From Campylobacter pinnipediorum subsp. pinnipediorum (GTDB lineage Bacteria > Campylobacterota > Campylobacteria > Campylobacterales > Campylobacteraceae): a stretch of 64,000 nt of DNA. The notes under the pieces are model-generated. The model saw only the letters and a program-made list of their open reading frames with translations, did no database searches and had not been told where the DNA came from. Below, piece by piece: positions 17,626 to 26,746 of this stretch. Both the position numbers and the translations under genes were made by a program. Position 1 is the stretch's first letter, and each line of letters begins with the position of its first letter. Location: contig NZ_CP012546.1 in the NCBI RefSeq assembly GCF_002021925.1, forward strand, positions 1,240,001 to 1,304,000. Reading direction: 5' to 3'.

Positions 17626-17982
17626 TTATTTTGTAGATGTTTTTTCAACCATCTCTCTACAAGATATACAATACCTAGCATGAGGCTTAGCCTTTAGCCT
17701 AGCAATAGAAATATCTTCTTCGCACATTTCGCATATACCATATGTTTTATTAAAAATCTTACTCAAAGATCTATCTATTTCATCAAGCTCAAATTTTTGT
17801 TTTAAAGAAATAGATTGTTCTATTAATTCATCTGTATTTATAGATGCTATATCCATCTCATCACTAACACCACTGCCACGCAAACCATGAACCTCTTCAA
17901 TAGCATCTGATATATTTTTTTTAATTTGCCATTTTCTATCTTCAAGCATTTTTTTAAAACAATCTAAATCATTTTGAGTCAT
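17626..17982 (-). CDS. DksA/TraR-type C4 zinc-finger protein
   Basis: The 118-residue protein has an N-terminal coiled-coil hairpin (about 1-70) and a C-terminal C4 zinc finger: CEMCEEDISIARLKAKPHAR, then YCISC. The coil tip carries DEMDIASINTDEL, close to the acidic tip of DksA. DksA proteins enter the RNA polymerase secondary channel and, with ppGpp, retune stable-RNA and amino-acid promoters. It is a little shorter than E. coli DksA (151). Located between rlmH and the membrane gene, all minus strand. Confidence 0.88.
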   Translation of the reverse strand: MTQNDLDCFKKMLEDRKWQIKKNISDAIEEVHGLRGSGVSDEMDIASINTDELIEQSISLKQKFELDEIDRSLSKIFNKTYGICEMCEEDISIARLKAKPHARYCISCREMVEKTSTK

Positions 17983-17990
17983 CTATTTCC

Positions 17991-18446
17991 TTATTTATGA
18001 TATGGGTGATTTGCTTTTATACAAAGACCTCTAAAAATTTGTTCAAACAAAACAAGTTTTGCTATCTTATGAGCCATAGTAAGCTTGCTTAATCTAATAA
18101 CTAAATTTGACTTGGACTTAAACTCTTCGCTTAATCCATAAGCACCGCCTATAAAAAATTTTATATCTGAATTTTGGTCAAAAATCTTAGCAAATTCCTT
18201 GCTAGTAAATTCCTTTCCTCTTTCATCAAGAGATACACAAAAACCTCTCATGTTTGATAAATAAATATCGTCATAGGCCTTATAAGCCTCTTTTTGTCCT
18301 ATGCTTTGGGCTTTTGCAATTTTATCATTAAAAATTATATTATCATTTATTTTTGCATATTTTGATGACATTTTAATATAAGAATCTATCTCTTCTTCAA
18401 AATTTCCAAAACGACTTTTTTGTATACTAAAAACTGAAATTTCCAC
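17991..18446 (-). CDS. rlmH: 23S rRNA pseudouridine-1915 N3-methyltransferase RlmH
   Basis: This SPOUT methyltransferase modifies pseudouridine 1915 in helix 69 of 23S rRNA. It has about 151 residues, the usual size. The C-terminal SAM-binding trefoil knot is evident: [34 protein letters not shown] and the tail [19 protein letters not shown], nearly canonical. I favour the GTG at 18446 (AGGA seven bases upstream) over the adjacent TTG. It begins 31 bases or so after accD ends. Confidence 0.93.
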   Translation of the reverse strand: MEISVFSIQKSRFGNFEEEIDSYIKMSSKYAKINDNIIFNDKIAKAQSIGQKEAYKAYDDIYLSNMRGFCVSLDERGKEFTSKEFAKIFDQNSDIKFFIGGAYGLSEEFKSKSNLVIRLSKLTMAHKIAKLVLFEQIFRGLCIKANHPYHK

Positions 18447-18480
18447 CAAAATATCCTAATTTTTAATGCTTCTAATTATC

Positions 18481-19332
18481 TCAAATTTCATTATTCCTAC
18501 AAAGCAAATCTATTATATCGCTTAAATATTTTTTATGCTCACTTCTAGGAACTATTGCATCAATCAAACCATGTTCTAATAAAAACTCAGCCCTTTGAAA
18601 GCCTTCTGGCAAATCAGCACCTATAGTTTGCTTAATAACTCTTTGACCAGCAAATCCTATAAGAGCTCCTGGTTCTGCTATGATTATATCTCCAAGCCAA
18701 GCAAAAGATGCACTAACTCCACCCATAGTAGGATCTGTTAATATGGAAATATATGGGACTTTAGCCTCATCTAGTAACTTCAAAGCAGCAGAAGTCTTTG
18801 ACATTTGCATTAGCGAAAATGTACTTTCTTGCATTCTAGCGCCACCAGATGCACTAACTATGATAAGTGGTTCTTTTTTTTCTAAAGCTCTTTTTATAGC
18901 TCTAACTATCTTTTCACCTTCAACTGATGCCAAAGAGCCACCCATAAAAGAAAAATCAAACACCACAAGCTGTATATTATGACCGCCACACTTAGCCTCT
19001 CCAGATACCACAGAGCTAAAACGACCGGTTTTATCTTCGCCTTCTAATATTCGCTTTTTATAAGATTTTTTATCTACAAATTTAAGCGGATCCACTGGTT
19101 TTAGCTTGGAGTCAAACTCAATAAATGTATCTTCATCACATATCAAATTTATTCTATCGTGCGGATTTAATCTCATATGATAATTACATTTTGGACAAAC
19201 ATTATAAGAAGATTGAACCTCTTTATAATACATAAGAGCACCGCAATGATCACACTTAACCCAATGGCTAGGAGCCTCTTTTGGGTCTGGCTGTGTCTTT
19301 CTTATTTTAGAAAATATATCAATAAAACTCAT
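18481..19332 (-). CDS. accD: Acetyl-CoA carboxylase carboxyltransferase subunit beta AccD
   Basis: This is the beta subunit of the carboxyltransferase that makes malonyl-CoA, the first step of fatty-acid synthesis. The 283-residue protein has the N-terminal zinc ribbon (CDHCG near residue 28 and CPKC near 50) and the crotonase-like domain with IVSASGGARMQES and LTDPTMGGVSASFAWLGDI, ending with AGQRVIKQTIG. A partner accA is not in the window. It lies upstream of rlmH and has its own promoter. Confidence 0.95.
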   Translation of the reverse strand: MSFIDIFSKIRKTQPDPKEAPSHWVKCDHCGALMYYKEVQSSYNVCPKCNYHMRLNPHDRINLICDEDTFIEFDSKLKPVDPLKFVDKKSYKKRILEGEDKTGRFSSVVSGEAKCGGHNIQLVVFDFSFMGGSLASVEGEKIVRAIKRALEKKEPLIIVSASGGARMQESTFSLMQMSKTSAALKLLDEAKVPYISILTDPTMGGVSASFAWLGDIIIAEPGALIGFAGQRVIKQTIGADLPEGFQRAEFLLEHGLIDAIVPRSEHKKYLSDIIDLLCRNNEI

Positions 19333-19367
19333 ATTTACAACCTAACTTTATTAAAGAAAATTGTCCG

Positions 19368-19373
19368 ATTATA
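19368..19373 (-). promoter_or_regulatory. Likely -10 box of the accD promoter
   Basis: Minus-strand TATAAT in GGATATAATCGG, 36 bases upstream of the accD ATG and within the 87-base gap after the phosphatase gene. It predicts a leader of about 30 bases. Confidence 0.5.
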
Positions 19374-19419
19374 TCCTAAATTTTCTTATCTTTACTTGTA
19401 TTTTTTAATTTTATAAATT

Positions 19420-20193
19420 TTAAACCCCAAAAACATACCTTAAAATCTCATCTTTTTTATCTATAAATTCTTTGCTTATACATATAAAAAACGGACTTTT
19501 TAATTTTGCAACATCATAAGTCATTGGCTCTTTTGTATAAACATCAATAATAATTCCACCACAAGATCTAATCAAAGCATCTCCAGCGCAATTATCCCAA
19601 ATGCTACTAGGTCCCATTCTTAGATAAATACCACTAGTTTCAGCCAAACGACAAAACTTGATAGCCGAGCCAAGTTTTTGTGGTCTAAAACCGAGCTTAT
19701 TCGCCAAAGAATTATGTTTTATATCATCTGACTTATGGCTAGCATAAACAATACCCTTATCACAGACAATTTCATTTAAATTGATTACGCTATTAACTTT
19801 ATAATTATTGTCTAATTTTTCTTTAAATGCACCGTTTTCAGTACCATAAAAAAGCTCATTTGTCATTGGTATAAATATCACACCAAGTATTGGGGTAAAG
19901 TTTTTTACTAAAGATATACAAACACAAAACTCAATACTTTTTTCTATAAAACCACTTGTTCCATCAAGTGGGTCTATAAGCCAAAACGTATCTGAGTTGT
20001 TTGTTAAAATTTTCTCTTCCGAACAAATAGGAATTTTTGTTTGCTTAAGTATTTTAAATATAATGTTATTAGAGGCAATATCTGCTGTTGTTACAGGAGA
20101 TTTGTCTTTTTTTAAACTTACTTTAAAATTATTATAGTGTCTTAAAATCTCAACCCCAGCATTTATAGCCGCTTGCTTTGCTAAACAAAGCAA
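19420..20193 (-). CDS. Inositol-monophosphatase-family phosphatase (CysQ/SuhB-like)
   Basis: This is a Mg2+-dependent phosphatase of 257 residues. It contains the metal-binding Glu in ICSEEKI (around residue 58), the signature WLIDPLDGTSGFIEKS (near 72) and WDNCAGDALIRSCGG (near 200). CysQ-type enzymes hydrolyse 3'-phosphoadenosine 5'-phosphate; SuhB types act on inositol phosphate. The GTSGF variant fits CysQ slightly better. It starts with TTG immediately after the gltA stop, with only a weak ribosome site, so translational coupling to gltA is likely. Confidence 0.85.
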   Translation of the reverse strand: MLCLAKQAAINAGVEILRHYNNFKVSLKKDKSPVTTADIASNNIIFKILKQTKIPICSEEKILTNNSDTFWLIDPLDGTSGFIEKSIEFCVCISLVKNFTPILGVIFIPMTNELFYGTENGAFKEKLDNNYKVNSVINLNEIVCDKGIVYASHKSDDIKHNSLANKLGFRPQKLGSAIKFCRLAETSGIYLRMGPSSIWDNCAGDALIRSCGGIIIDVYTKEPMTYDVAKLKSPFFICISKEFIDKKDEILRYVFGV

Positions 20194-20194
20194 C

Positions 20195-21469
20195 TCATAT
20201 TGGTGCTTTATCTGTATCTCCTATGTATAATTGTCTTGGTCTAACTATCTTTATGGTATCTTGTTCTTTAAGCTCCATCCACTGACTTATCCAACCAGGA
20301 GTTCTTCCTATAACAAAAATAACAGCAAACATATCATTTGGAATTCCAAGTGCTTTTAGAATAAGCCCAGAATGAAAATCAACATTTGGATAAAGGTTTC
20401 TTGAAACAAAATACTCATCACTTAAAACTATCTCTTCTATTTTATTTGCTACCTTTATAAGTTCTGAGTTTATACCTATCTCATCTATAAGTTCATCTCT
20501 CATTGTCTTTAAAACTTTGGCACGAGGATCAAAATTCTTATAAACTCTATGCCCAAATCCCATAAGCCTAAAAGGATCGTTTTTATCTTTAGCTCTTGCG
20601 ATATACTTATCAACATTTTCAACACTACCTATCTCCTCTAGCTGTCTTATAACGCCTTCGTTAGCACCACCATGAGCCCAACCCCACAATGCCCCTATTC
20701 CTGCTGATATACATGCATATGGATGGGCATGGGTTGAACCAACTGTTCTAACGGTTGTTGTAGAGGCATTTTGTTCGTGATCTGCGTGAAGCATAAAAAC
20801 AGTATCTAAAGCCTTAATTTCAATAGGTTTTAAATCAACATGTTCGTAAGGATAAGCACGCATCATATATAAAAAATTTTCAGTAAATCCTCTGTCTAAA
20901 TTTGGATATATAATAGGATATCCTTTTGAAAAACGATAACTAAAAGCAGCAATAGTTGGTATTTTTGCTATTATTCTCATAGCCATCTCTCTATACTCCT
21001 CTGGTTTATCCATATTTAAATGATCAGCATAAAAAGCAGAAAGAGCTGAAACAGAAGCTTGTAAGATAGCCATAGGATGAGCTTTACTTGGAAAAGCATC
21101 AAAAATTTTCATCATACCTTCATGTATATATGATCTTTTTTTAAGCTCATACCTAAAGTTATCGCACTCATCTTTAGTTGGTAATTTTTTATTTAAAAGC
21201 AAATAAGCGACATCTAAAAATGTTTTATTTTTAGCAAGATAGGCTATGTCATAGCCCCTATACATCAACTCACCTTTTAAACCATCTATATAAGTTATAC
21301 TAGAACGACACATAGCTGTAGATGTATAACCACGGTCAAAAGTAAACATGCCTGTTTTGGAAAAGAATGATGATATGTCTATTACATCAGGACCTTTTGT
21401 CCCTTTTAATATATCAAATTCATAACTTTTACCATTTCTGTTGTCAATAAGAGTCGCTGTATTTTTCAT
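20195..21469 (-). CDS. gltA: Type II citrate synthase
   Basis: This condenses acetyl-CoA and oxaloacetate, the entry to the TCA cycle. From the ATG at 21469 it has 424 residues, matching hexameric gram-negative citrate synthase. Motifs are HADHEQNASTTTVRTVGSTH, GALWGWAHGGANEGVI and MGFGHRVYKNFDPRAKVL with catalytic His and Asp. A start 18 codons upstream would extend into the antiporter and lacks homology; AAAGG precedes the chosen ATG. It overlaps the antiporter stop by 4 bases. Confidence 0.95.
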   Translation of the reverse strand: MKNTATLIDNRNGKSYEFDILKGTKGPDVIDISSFFSKTGMFTFDRGYTSTAMCRSSITYIDGLKGELMYRGYDIAYLAKNKTFLDVAYLLLNKKLPTKDECDNFRYELKKRSYIHEGMMKIFDAFPSKAHPMAILQASVSALSAFYADHLNMDKPEEYREMAMRIIAKIPTIAAFSYRFSKGYPIIYPNLDRGFTENFLYMMRAYPYEHVDLKPIEIKALDTVFMLHADHEQNASTTTVRTVGSTHAHPYACISAGIGALWGWAHGGANEGVIRQLEEIGSVENVDKYIARAKDKNDPFRLMGFGHRVYKNFDPRAKVLKTMRDELIDEIGINSELIKVANKIEEIVLSDEYFVSRNLYPNVDFHSGLILKALGIPNDMFAVIFVIGRTPGWISQWMELKEQDTIKIVRPRQLYIGDTDKAPI

Positions 21470-22647
21470 ACTAAAACCTTTTTCTCTGTTTTTTGTTTTG
21501 TGTTGGCTATGATTTTTATACACACAAGCATAATTATAGCCTGAAGTAAGCTAGCAAGTATAAAAGATGAGTAATTTTCATCACTTATATTACCTGCGCT
21601 GTGTGCTATAGTAGCAAATGCAACTAAAAGCGTAAGCGGCATAGACTGAGAAAGTGAATACAAAATCATATCTTTAAAACTTAATATTCTTACAAATACC
21701 AAACTCGCAACAATACGACAAATAAGCATTAAAAAAACAACAAAAAAGGCATATGTAACAACTGAGCCTATAAGCAAATTACTCAGTTTTAGCGTGGTTC
21801 CTATATAAACAAAAAATATAGGAACCAAAAATCCAAATCCAAAACTACCAAGCTTATGTGGCAAATCTTTTTTATGATCAAAAAAGGTTGCTATAAACAT
21901 ACCTGCTATAAAAACACCAAATGCTATTTCAAGTTTTAGATATATCATGAGTGCTATCATTGCAAAAAACAGTGCTATGCTTAGTCTTATATCTTTTTCG
22001 TTTTTATCATAATGAGGCATAAATATCACTTTTAAGTTTGGATACCACCAAAAAACAACAACCAATAACTTATATCCAATAGAGCTAATAAGTAAAAATC
22101 CAATCAAATAAATAATGCTAAACCAAAACTCACTTGATGAACCAAATTCCAAAAATGAAGCTGTAAAAGTTAATATAACTATACTCACAACCTCTCCAAT
22201 AGAACCTATCAACATACTTATATTTAGCCATTTAACATCTTTGCCATACTCTTTAAAAAGAGTAAAAATCATACCAACACTCATTATAGGTATTATGATT
22301 ATAAAAATTTTATTAAGATTTAAAGCAAAGGTTACAATACTAGAAAGAACATAAAGAAGTACAATATATAAAAGTCCTTTTTTTATAGTATTTTTATCTG
22401 CACTTAAAACAACTCTTAAGTCTATTTCCATACCAGCTAAAAACATCAAAAACAAAAAAGCCACATGGCTCACCATTTCAAAAATTTCATTATGTTCTAT
22501 AAAACCAAAATATCCCGCCAAACTTCCAAGTAATATCTCAATCGGAGCAACCGAAATATTTAACAACCTAGAAAAATAAGGTGATGAAAAAATTATAAAA
22601 GCTAAAACTATTAATATAGAAAGTCCATCATGCATGTAATTATCCAA
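21466..22647 (-). CDS. Cation:proton antiporter (CPA2/Kef-NapA family)
   Basis: A 393-residue integral membrane protein with about 12 hydrophobic segments. The family landmark is FLFLMFLAGMEIDLRVV near residue 90, with another conserved segment ALMIYLKLEIAFGVFIAG near 230. It lacks the TrkA-N domain of KefB/KefC, so it is closer to NapA/NhaS-type Na+(K+)/H+ exchangers. Ion specificity cannot be read. It is directly upstream of and overlapping gltA, so the two share a transcript. A 262-base AT-rich region lies in front of it. Confidence 0.85.
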   Translation of the reverse strand: MDNYMHDGLSILIVLAFIIFSSPYFSRLLNISVAPIEILLGSLAGYFGFIEHNEIFEMVSHVAFLFLMFLAGMEIDLRVVLSADKNTIKKGLLYIVLLYVLSSIVTFALNLNKIFIIIIPIMSVGMIFTLFKEYGKDVKWLNISMLIGSIGEVVSIVILTFTASFLEFGSSSEFWFSIIYLIGFLLISSIGYKLLVVVFWWYPNLKVIFMPHYDKNEKDIRLSIALFFAMIALMIYLKLEIAFGVFIAGMFIATFFDHKKDLPHKLGSFGFGFLVPIFFVYIGTTLKLSNLLIGSVVTYAFFVVFLMLICRIVASLVFVRILSFKDMILYSLSQSMPLTLLVAFATIAHSAGNISDENYSSFILASLLQAIIMLVCIKIIANTKQKTEKKVLV

Positions 22648-22909
22648 TAATTATTATTTATAATAAAAACAATTATTATATCTTATATAATTATAAATTT
22701 ATATAAATTGATAATATTTCAAGCTTTTAAATTATAAAATTTTAATTACTTTAATATTATATATATTATCAATAGTTTAAATTTTCATTAAAATTATAAT
22801 AATATTTTCTATTTATGATTGGATTTTATTACAATTAAAGATATATAATAAAACTTCAAAGAATAATAAAACCCAACAAAAACTAAAAAATATATCATAA
22901 AAAACGATA
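22648..22909. other. Very AT-rich intergenic region
   Basis: 262 bases between the ttcA-like stop and the antiporter start, composed largely of runs of A and T with repeated TTATTAT and TATATA motifs. It must hold the antiporter promoter, but so many TATAAT-like boxes exist that none can be chosen. No ORF, tRNA or strong hairpin is seen. Confidence 0.5.
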
Positions 22910-23647
22910 TTAATTAAAAAAAGTATCTGTATGTATATTTTCAAATGCAGCTTTTAAAGACAAGAAAAGCTTTGGATTTTCTTTTTCTAAGCTTGCTAAT
23001 AGTGCTTTGGTTTCAGCTCTTGCATGTGGCATCTTAACATCAAATCTCATAGCAGGACAAGCCTCATCTCCTACAACTGTTAGATTATTTCTTATGGCAT
23101 TTTCTCTCAAAGCTCTTTCTCTAACAAATATAAAAGGTCTTATTACTTCTATGCCATTTTTTGCTTTATATTTTGGGGCAAGAGTTCTTAATGCACCATT
23201 GTATGTAAAATTCATAAAAAAACTTTCCGCAGCATCATCAAGATGATGAGCTATGGCTAATTTATTAAAATTATTATTTAGTGCATATGTATACAGATAT
23301 CCTCTTCTCATTCTTGAAAAAAAGCTACAAAAACTAGAGTTTTGTCTTATTTTTTCTTTAGAAATTTCAAAGATAGAGCTATCTATAACTTCATGTTCTA
23401 TACCATGTTCATTGCAATGCTTGGTTAGATAATCATAGTTTTCGCCCATACCATAGCTTAAAGTTACAGCCTTAAACTCAAATTTATCTGGCGAAACATT
23501 TTGTATATGTTTTAATACATGAGCCAAAGCCAAGCTATCTTTGCCACCACTTAAACCTAACAAAATTCTATCATTTTTTTGTATCATCTTATACTTGGCA
23601 TTAGTTTTACCAACTTTTGATAATAGTTTTTTGCTAATATCAATCAT
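22910..23647 (-). CDS. TtcA-like PP-loop ATPase (tRNA 2-thiolation family)
   Basis: The 245-residue protein has the PP-loop ILLGLSGGKDSLAL near residue 28, used to adenylate a tRNA base. IAHHLDDAAESFFMNFTYNG near 130 and RPFIFVRERAL are typical of TtcA, which makes 2-thiocytidine-32. TtcA ligates a [4Fe-4S] cluster with a CxxC pair plus a third Cys. Here the pair reads FCSFFSRMRRG, so the second Cys is Phe, while GDEACPAMRF offers a third. It is therefore TtcA-like with an altered cluster site. Its start overlaps mtnN by 4 bases. Confidence 0.8.
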   Translation of the reverse strand: MIDISKKLLSKVGKTNAKYKMIQKNDRILLGLSGGKDSLALAHVLKHIQNVSPDKFEFKAVTLSYGMGENYDYLTKHCNEHGIEHEVIDSSIFEISKEKIRQNSSFCSFFSRMRRGYLYTYALNNNFNKLAIAHHLDDAAESFFMNFTYNGALRTLAPKYKAKNGIEVIRPFIFVRERALRENAIRNNLTVVGDEACPAMRFDVKMPHARAETKALLASLEKENPKLFLSLKAAFENIHTDTFFN

Positions 23648-24327
23648 AATTCTTCAACCATACTTAAGACAAACTCAGCACTAAGTTTAGCTGAACTTTT
23701 AAGAAATTCATCAAAATCAAACTCAGCACCACCACCAGCCTCATCACTTATAGCTCTAAGCATAAAAAATGGAATACTTAGCTGTTTGCAAACTTGTGCA
23801 ACACTTGCACCCTCCATCTCAACTACGTCCGCTTTAAATGTATCTTTTATCCAGTCTTTGATGGATTGTTTACATATAAACTGATCGCCTGTTGCTATAA
23901 TTCCACTTTTTAAATCTATAGACTTATTGCTAGCAACTTTTTTAGCTATCTCGTTTAGTCCATCATCTGTTTTGGTAAAAATTTCTATACCAGGAACATA
24001 TCCATTTGGATGTCCAAAAGCTGTAATGTCGAGGTCGTGTTGCGCTAGTGATGTAGCATAAAACAGATCACCGATTTTTAAATCATCCCTTAAAGCACCG
24101 GCAACTCCTGTAAAAATGAGCTTTTGTGCTTTAAATTTTTCAATCATAATGCTAGCAGTTATAGTGGAGTTTACTTTGCCTATCTTAGAATAAGCCACTA
24201 CTATATCTCTACCTTTGTAATTTGATATATAAAATTTATTTGCAGCATACGATATAGTTTCATAAGTTTCAAGAGATTCTAAAATAGGTGTTATCTCTTC
24301 TTCCATTGCTCCAAGAATCGCTATCAT
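23644..24327 (-). CDS. mtnN: 5'-methylthioadenosine/S-adenosylhomocysteine nucleosidase
   Basis: This hydrolyses MTA and SAH to free adenine. In Campylobacter and Helicobacter the same enzyme also cleaves 6-amino-6-deoxyfutalosine in menaquinone synthesis. The 227-residue protein shows IGKVNSTITASIMIEKF, ITGVAGAL-type FTGVAGALRDD, the purine-binding VVEMEGASVAQVC with catalytic Glu, and AISDEAGGGAEFDFDEF with the catalytic Asp. It overlaps fabD and the ttcA-like gene by 4 bases each. Confidence 0.95.
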   Translation of the reverse strand: MIAILGAMEEEITPILESLETYETISYAANKFYISNYKGRDIVVAYSKIGKVNSTITASIMIEKFKAQKLIFTGVAGALRDDLKIGDLFYATSLAQHDLDITAFGHPNGYVPGIEIFTKTDDGLNEIAKKVASNKSIDLKSGIIATGDQFICKQSIKDWIKDTFKADVVEMEGASVAQVCKQLSIPFFMLRAISDEAGGGAEFDFDEFLKSSAKLSAEFVLSMVEEL

Positions 24328-25256
24328 TTACCCTCCAAAAAATTAATCACTTCATCCATGCTTTTTACATCTGTGATGCTTAATGTTGGCTTATTTGTGA
24401 TTTTTTTATTCATTCCTTTTAGTATACTAGATCCTATTTCAATAAAACAATCAACATTATTTTCAAAATTTTTAATACTTTGTTTGTATAAAACAGGTGA
24501 GACTAGTTGTTGTTTTAGTAACCCTAAGGCATTGGTTTTTTCTGTGTATGAATTTGCATTCGCATTTGAAATAACAGACAAAAAAGAATCTTTTATATAT
24601 AATTTGAGTTTGTCGTATAGCTTATCGCTAGCACTTTCTAAAATAGGACAATGGCTAGCTACTGACATATTTAAAAGCATAGTTTTTTTTGCACCAGCTT
24701 CTTTAAAAGTTGATTGAAGTGAGTCCAAGTCATCTTTTATGCCAGCAACTACTATTTGCCCATCACAATTATAGTTAGCAGCATACACTTGCTTTCCTTT
24801 CGACAATGCATCTTTGCAAATATCTTCCACTTTTTGATCATCTAGCCCTAGTATTACCATCATACCAGCACCTTTACCATCGCAAGCTTCTTGCATAAAT
24901 TTGCCTCTTAAATTCACGATTTTAATACCATCTACAAAATCAAAAGCACCATTTACACATAAAGCACTAAATTCACCAAGAGAGTGTCCGAGTGAAAATT
25001 CTTGTCTAGGCTCTATCTTGGTTTTTAGTGCTTCATAAGTCATTAAAGAGTTTAACACTATTGCGGGTTGTGTAAACTCACTAATATTTAATTCTTCGTT
25101 TTCTGTGAAAAGCAATTTCTCAAAATCAATATCTAACGACTGACTAGCTTTATGTAATAAATCTTTAGATTGCGGGAAATTTAGGTAAAAATCTTTACCC
25201 ATTCCCACATTTTGAGAACCTTGTCCAGCAAATATAAAAGCATATTTTAAAGACAT
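24324..25256 (-). CDS. fabD: Malonyl-CoA:ACP transacylase FabD
   Basis: This loads malonyl groups onto acyl carrier protein for fatty-acid synthesis. From the ATG at 25256 the protein has 310 residues: FIFAGQGSQNVGMGKDF at the start, the nucleophile elbow SLGHSLGEFSALC around residue 90, the oxyanion/active-site His in SVASHCPIL near 200, and ending near KPTLSITDV. I reject an eight-codon upstream extension because it enters slyD; the chosen ATG follows the slyD stop directly, with GGAGGA within the slyD end as a possible ribosome site. Confidence 0.93.
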   Translation of the reverse strand: MSLKYAFIFAGQGSQNVGMGKDFYLNFPQSKDLLHKASQSLDIDFEKLLFTENEELNISEFTQPAIVLNSLMTYEALKTKIEPRQEFSLGHSLGEFSALCVNGAFDFVDGIKIVNLRGKFMQEACDGKGAGMMVILGLDDQKVEDICKDALSKGKQVYAANYNCDGQIVVAGIKDDLDSLQSTFKEAGAKKTMLLNMSVASHCPILESASDKLYDKLKLYIKDSFLSVISNANANSYTEKTNALGLLKQQLVSPVLYKQSIKNFENNVDCFIEIGSSILKGMNKKITNKPTLSITDVKSMDEVINFLEGK

Positions 25257-25258
25257 TT

Positions 25259-25828
25259 TTAATGATGTCCTCCACAACAACCGCCTTCTTTATGATCATG
25301 ATGATGCCCATGTCCCCCGCAGCAACCACCTTCTTTTTCTCCATGGCTACCGCAACCGCAACTATGTGCGCCAGCAACCATTCCAGAAGCAAGCTCATCC
25401 TCACTAGCATCTCTTACTTCCAGTATTTCTACATTGAAAAGCAAATCTTTGCCAGCATAAGGATGGTTAAAATCAACCATTACTTCATCTTCGCCTATTG
25501 CTTTTACAATAACTCTAACATTTGAGCCATCTTCGCCTTGTCCAAATAATTCCATGCCTTCTCTTAGCTCAATGCCAGCAAATTGCTCTTTTGGTAATGT
25601 TTGAACTGCAGAGCTATCATATTCTCCGCAAGCATTAGCGGCTTTTATGGTTATGCTAGTTTTATCGCCTTCTTTAAGCTTTAAAATTTCATCTTCTAAA
25701 TTTTGAATAATATGACCTCTTCCAGTCATAAACGAAATCCCACCATTTTCCATATTTGTTTCTAATACTTCACCGGTGTTTGCATCTTTTAATTCGTAAA
25801 ACATAGTTATTACTTGATCTTTGTTCAC
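25259..25828 (-). CDS. slyD: FKBP-type peptidyl-prolyl isomerase SlyD
   Basis: This is a cytosolic prolyl isomerase and metallochaperone used in [NiFe]-hydrogenase maturation. The 189-residue product begins with GTG. It has FKBP segments (MFYELKDANTGEVL, then MTGRGHIIQNLEDEILKL) flanking the IF chaperone insert (about 70-125), and VMVDFNHPYAGKDLLFNVEI. The C-terminal 35 residues are Cys/His/Gly-rich (CGCGSHG, GGCCGGHGHHHDH, GGCCGGHH), a nickel-binding tail as in SlyD. It is the first gene of the slyD-fabD-mtnN-ttcA-like set. Confidence 0.94.
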   Translation of the reverse strand: MNKDQVITMFYELKDANTGEVLETNMENGGISFMTGRGHIIQNLEDEILKLKEGDKTSITIKAANACGEYDSSAVQTLPKEQFAGIELREGMELFGQGEDGSNVRVIVKAIGEDEVMVDFNHPYAGKDLLFNVEILEVRDASEDELASGMVAGAHSCGCGSHGEKEGGCCGGHGHHHDHKEGGCCGGHH

Positions 25829-25862
25829 AATAATCTCCTTAAAATTTTTAATAATGCCTGAG

Positions 25863-25868
25863 ATTATA
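25863..25868 (-). promoter_or_regulatory. Likely -10 box of the slyD operon promoter
   Basis: Minus-strand TATAAT within AGATATAATCTC, preceded by a T run, 35 bases before the slyD GTG. It lies in the 66-base gap after cpoB. Confidence 0.5.
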
Positions 25869-25894
25869 TCTAAAAAAGCTTAATTATTTTTTTA

Positions 25895-26734
25895 CTATTT
25901 TCTATCTGGAGATGCTTGTGCTTCTTTTGTTTCTGGATATCCTATTTTTAAAGCTTTATAGAATCTATTGGCACTATTTGTATCTCCAACCTTATCAAAG
26001 CTTATAGCGGTATGATATAAAAGTTTTGGTAGATAAGATGCCTTATCGTCTATTTCTATACTTTTTTGATAATATGTTATAGCATTGGCATATAATTTAT
26101 TTTTATATTCTATTTCGCCAAGGTAGAAATTAGAAGTAGCTAGTTTTGTATTTTTAGATAGTAGGTGTTCAAAATGCTCTTTTGAATCATCTAGTTTATT
26201 TTCGTTAAATAATTTAACTGCATTTTTGAATATATCATTATTATTTTTACCAGAAAAATTGTCTTTTTTTGGTTTAGGAGTTACTTTTTTTTGTTGCTTC
26301 GTATCTGACTCTTTTTTGTCTATAAGAGCTCCTAATTGTTTTAATGTTTTTGTTATCTTTGTATAATTTTTTTCTTGTATTTTTCTTGTTTCTTCTACAT
26401 ACTCTTTTAACGATGCAAATGAAGTATTTGAAGAGTTAAGATCGCCTAGCATTCTAGAATCAATGTCGTTAAGACGTTGCTCTAATTTATAAATTCTAGC
26501 ACTAAGGCTTTCAACAATACTTTGCAAACCTTGTATCTGTTCTTGATTTGTGTTTAAATTTGATTCTAGTGTTGCAACATTGTGCTTATTTTTTAAAACC
26601 TCTTTTTCACTTTCTGTTAATCCATAAGGGTTTGCTGTGTCTAAATTTCCAGCATTAAATACAGAAACTTCACCTGCGAAAGAAACAGCGGCTATAGAAC
26701 TTATAACCGCTAATGAAAAAATATTTTTTATCAT
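25895..26734 (-). CDS. cpoB: Cell-division coordinator CpoB/YbgF-like Tol-Pal protein
   Basis: This is a periplasmic protein of 279 residues. It has a signal peptide (first about 20), a coiled-coil region (about 45-130) that gives trimerisation in CpoB, then a low-complexity Lys-rich linker. The C-terminal TPR repeats (about 155-275) include NDIFKNAVKLFNENKLDDSK and YANAITYYQKSIEIDDKA. It couples Tol-Pal to peptidoglycan synthesis in E. coli. Its place as last gene of the tolQ-tolR-tolA-tolB-pal block supports the call. Confidence 0.9.
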   Translation of the reverse strand: MIKNIFSLAVISSIAAVSFAGEVSVFNAGNLDTANPYGLTESEKEVLKNKHNVATLESNLNTNQEQIQGLQSIVESLSARIYKLEQRLNDIDSRMLGDLNSSNTSFASLKEYVEETRKIQEKNYTKITKTLKQLGALIDKKESDTKQQKKVTPKPKKDNFSGKNNNDIFKNAVKLFNENKLDDSKEHFEHLLSKNTKLATSNFYLGEIEYKNKLYANAITYYQKSIEIDDKASYLPKLLYHTAISFDKVGDTNSANRFYKALKIGYPETKEAQASPDRK

Positions 26735-26746
26735 AATACTAAAAAA

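Noticed and set aside
25195-25525. Met-, Thr- and Val-rich short frames in both directions
   Set aside because: They are shadow frames over the GGH/CGG repeats of the SlyD metal-binding tail.
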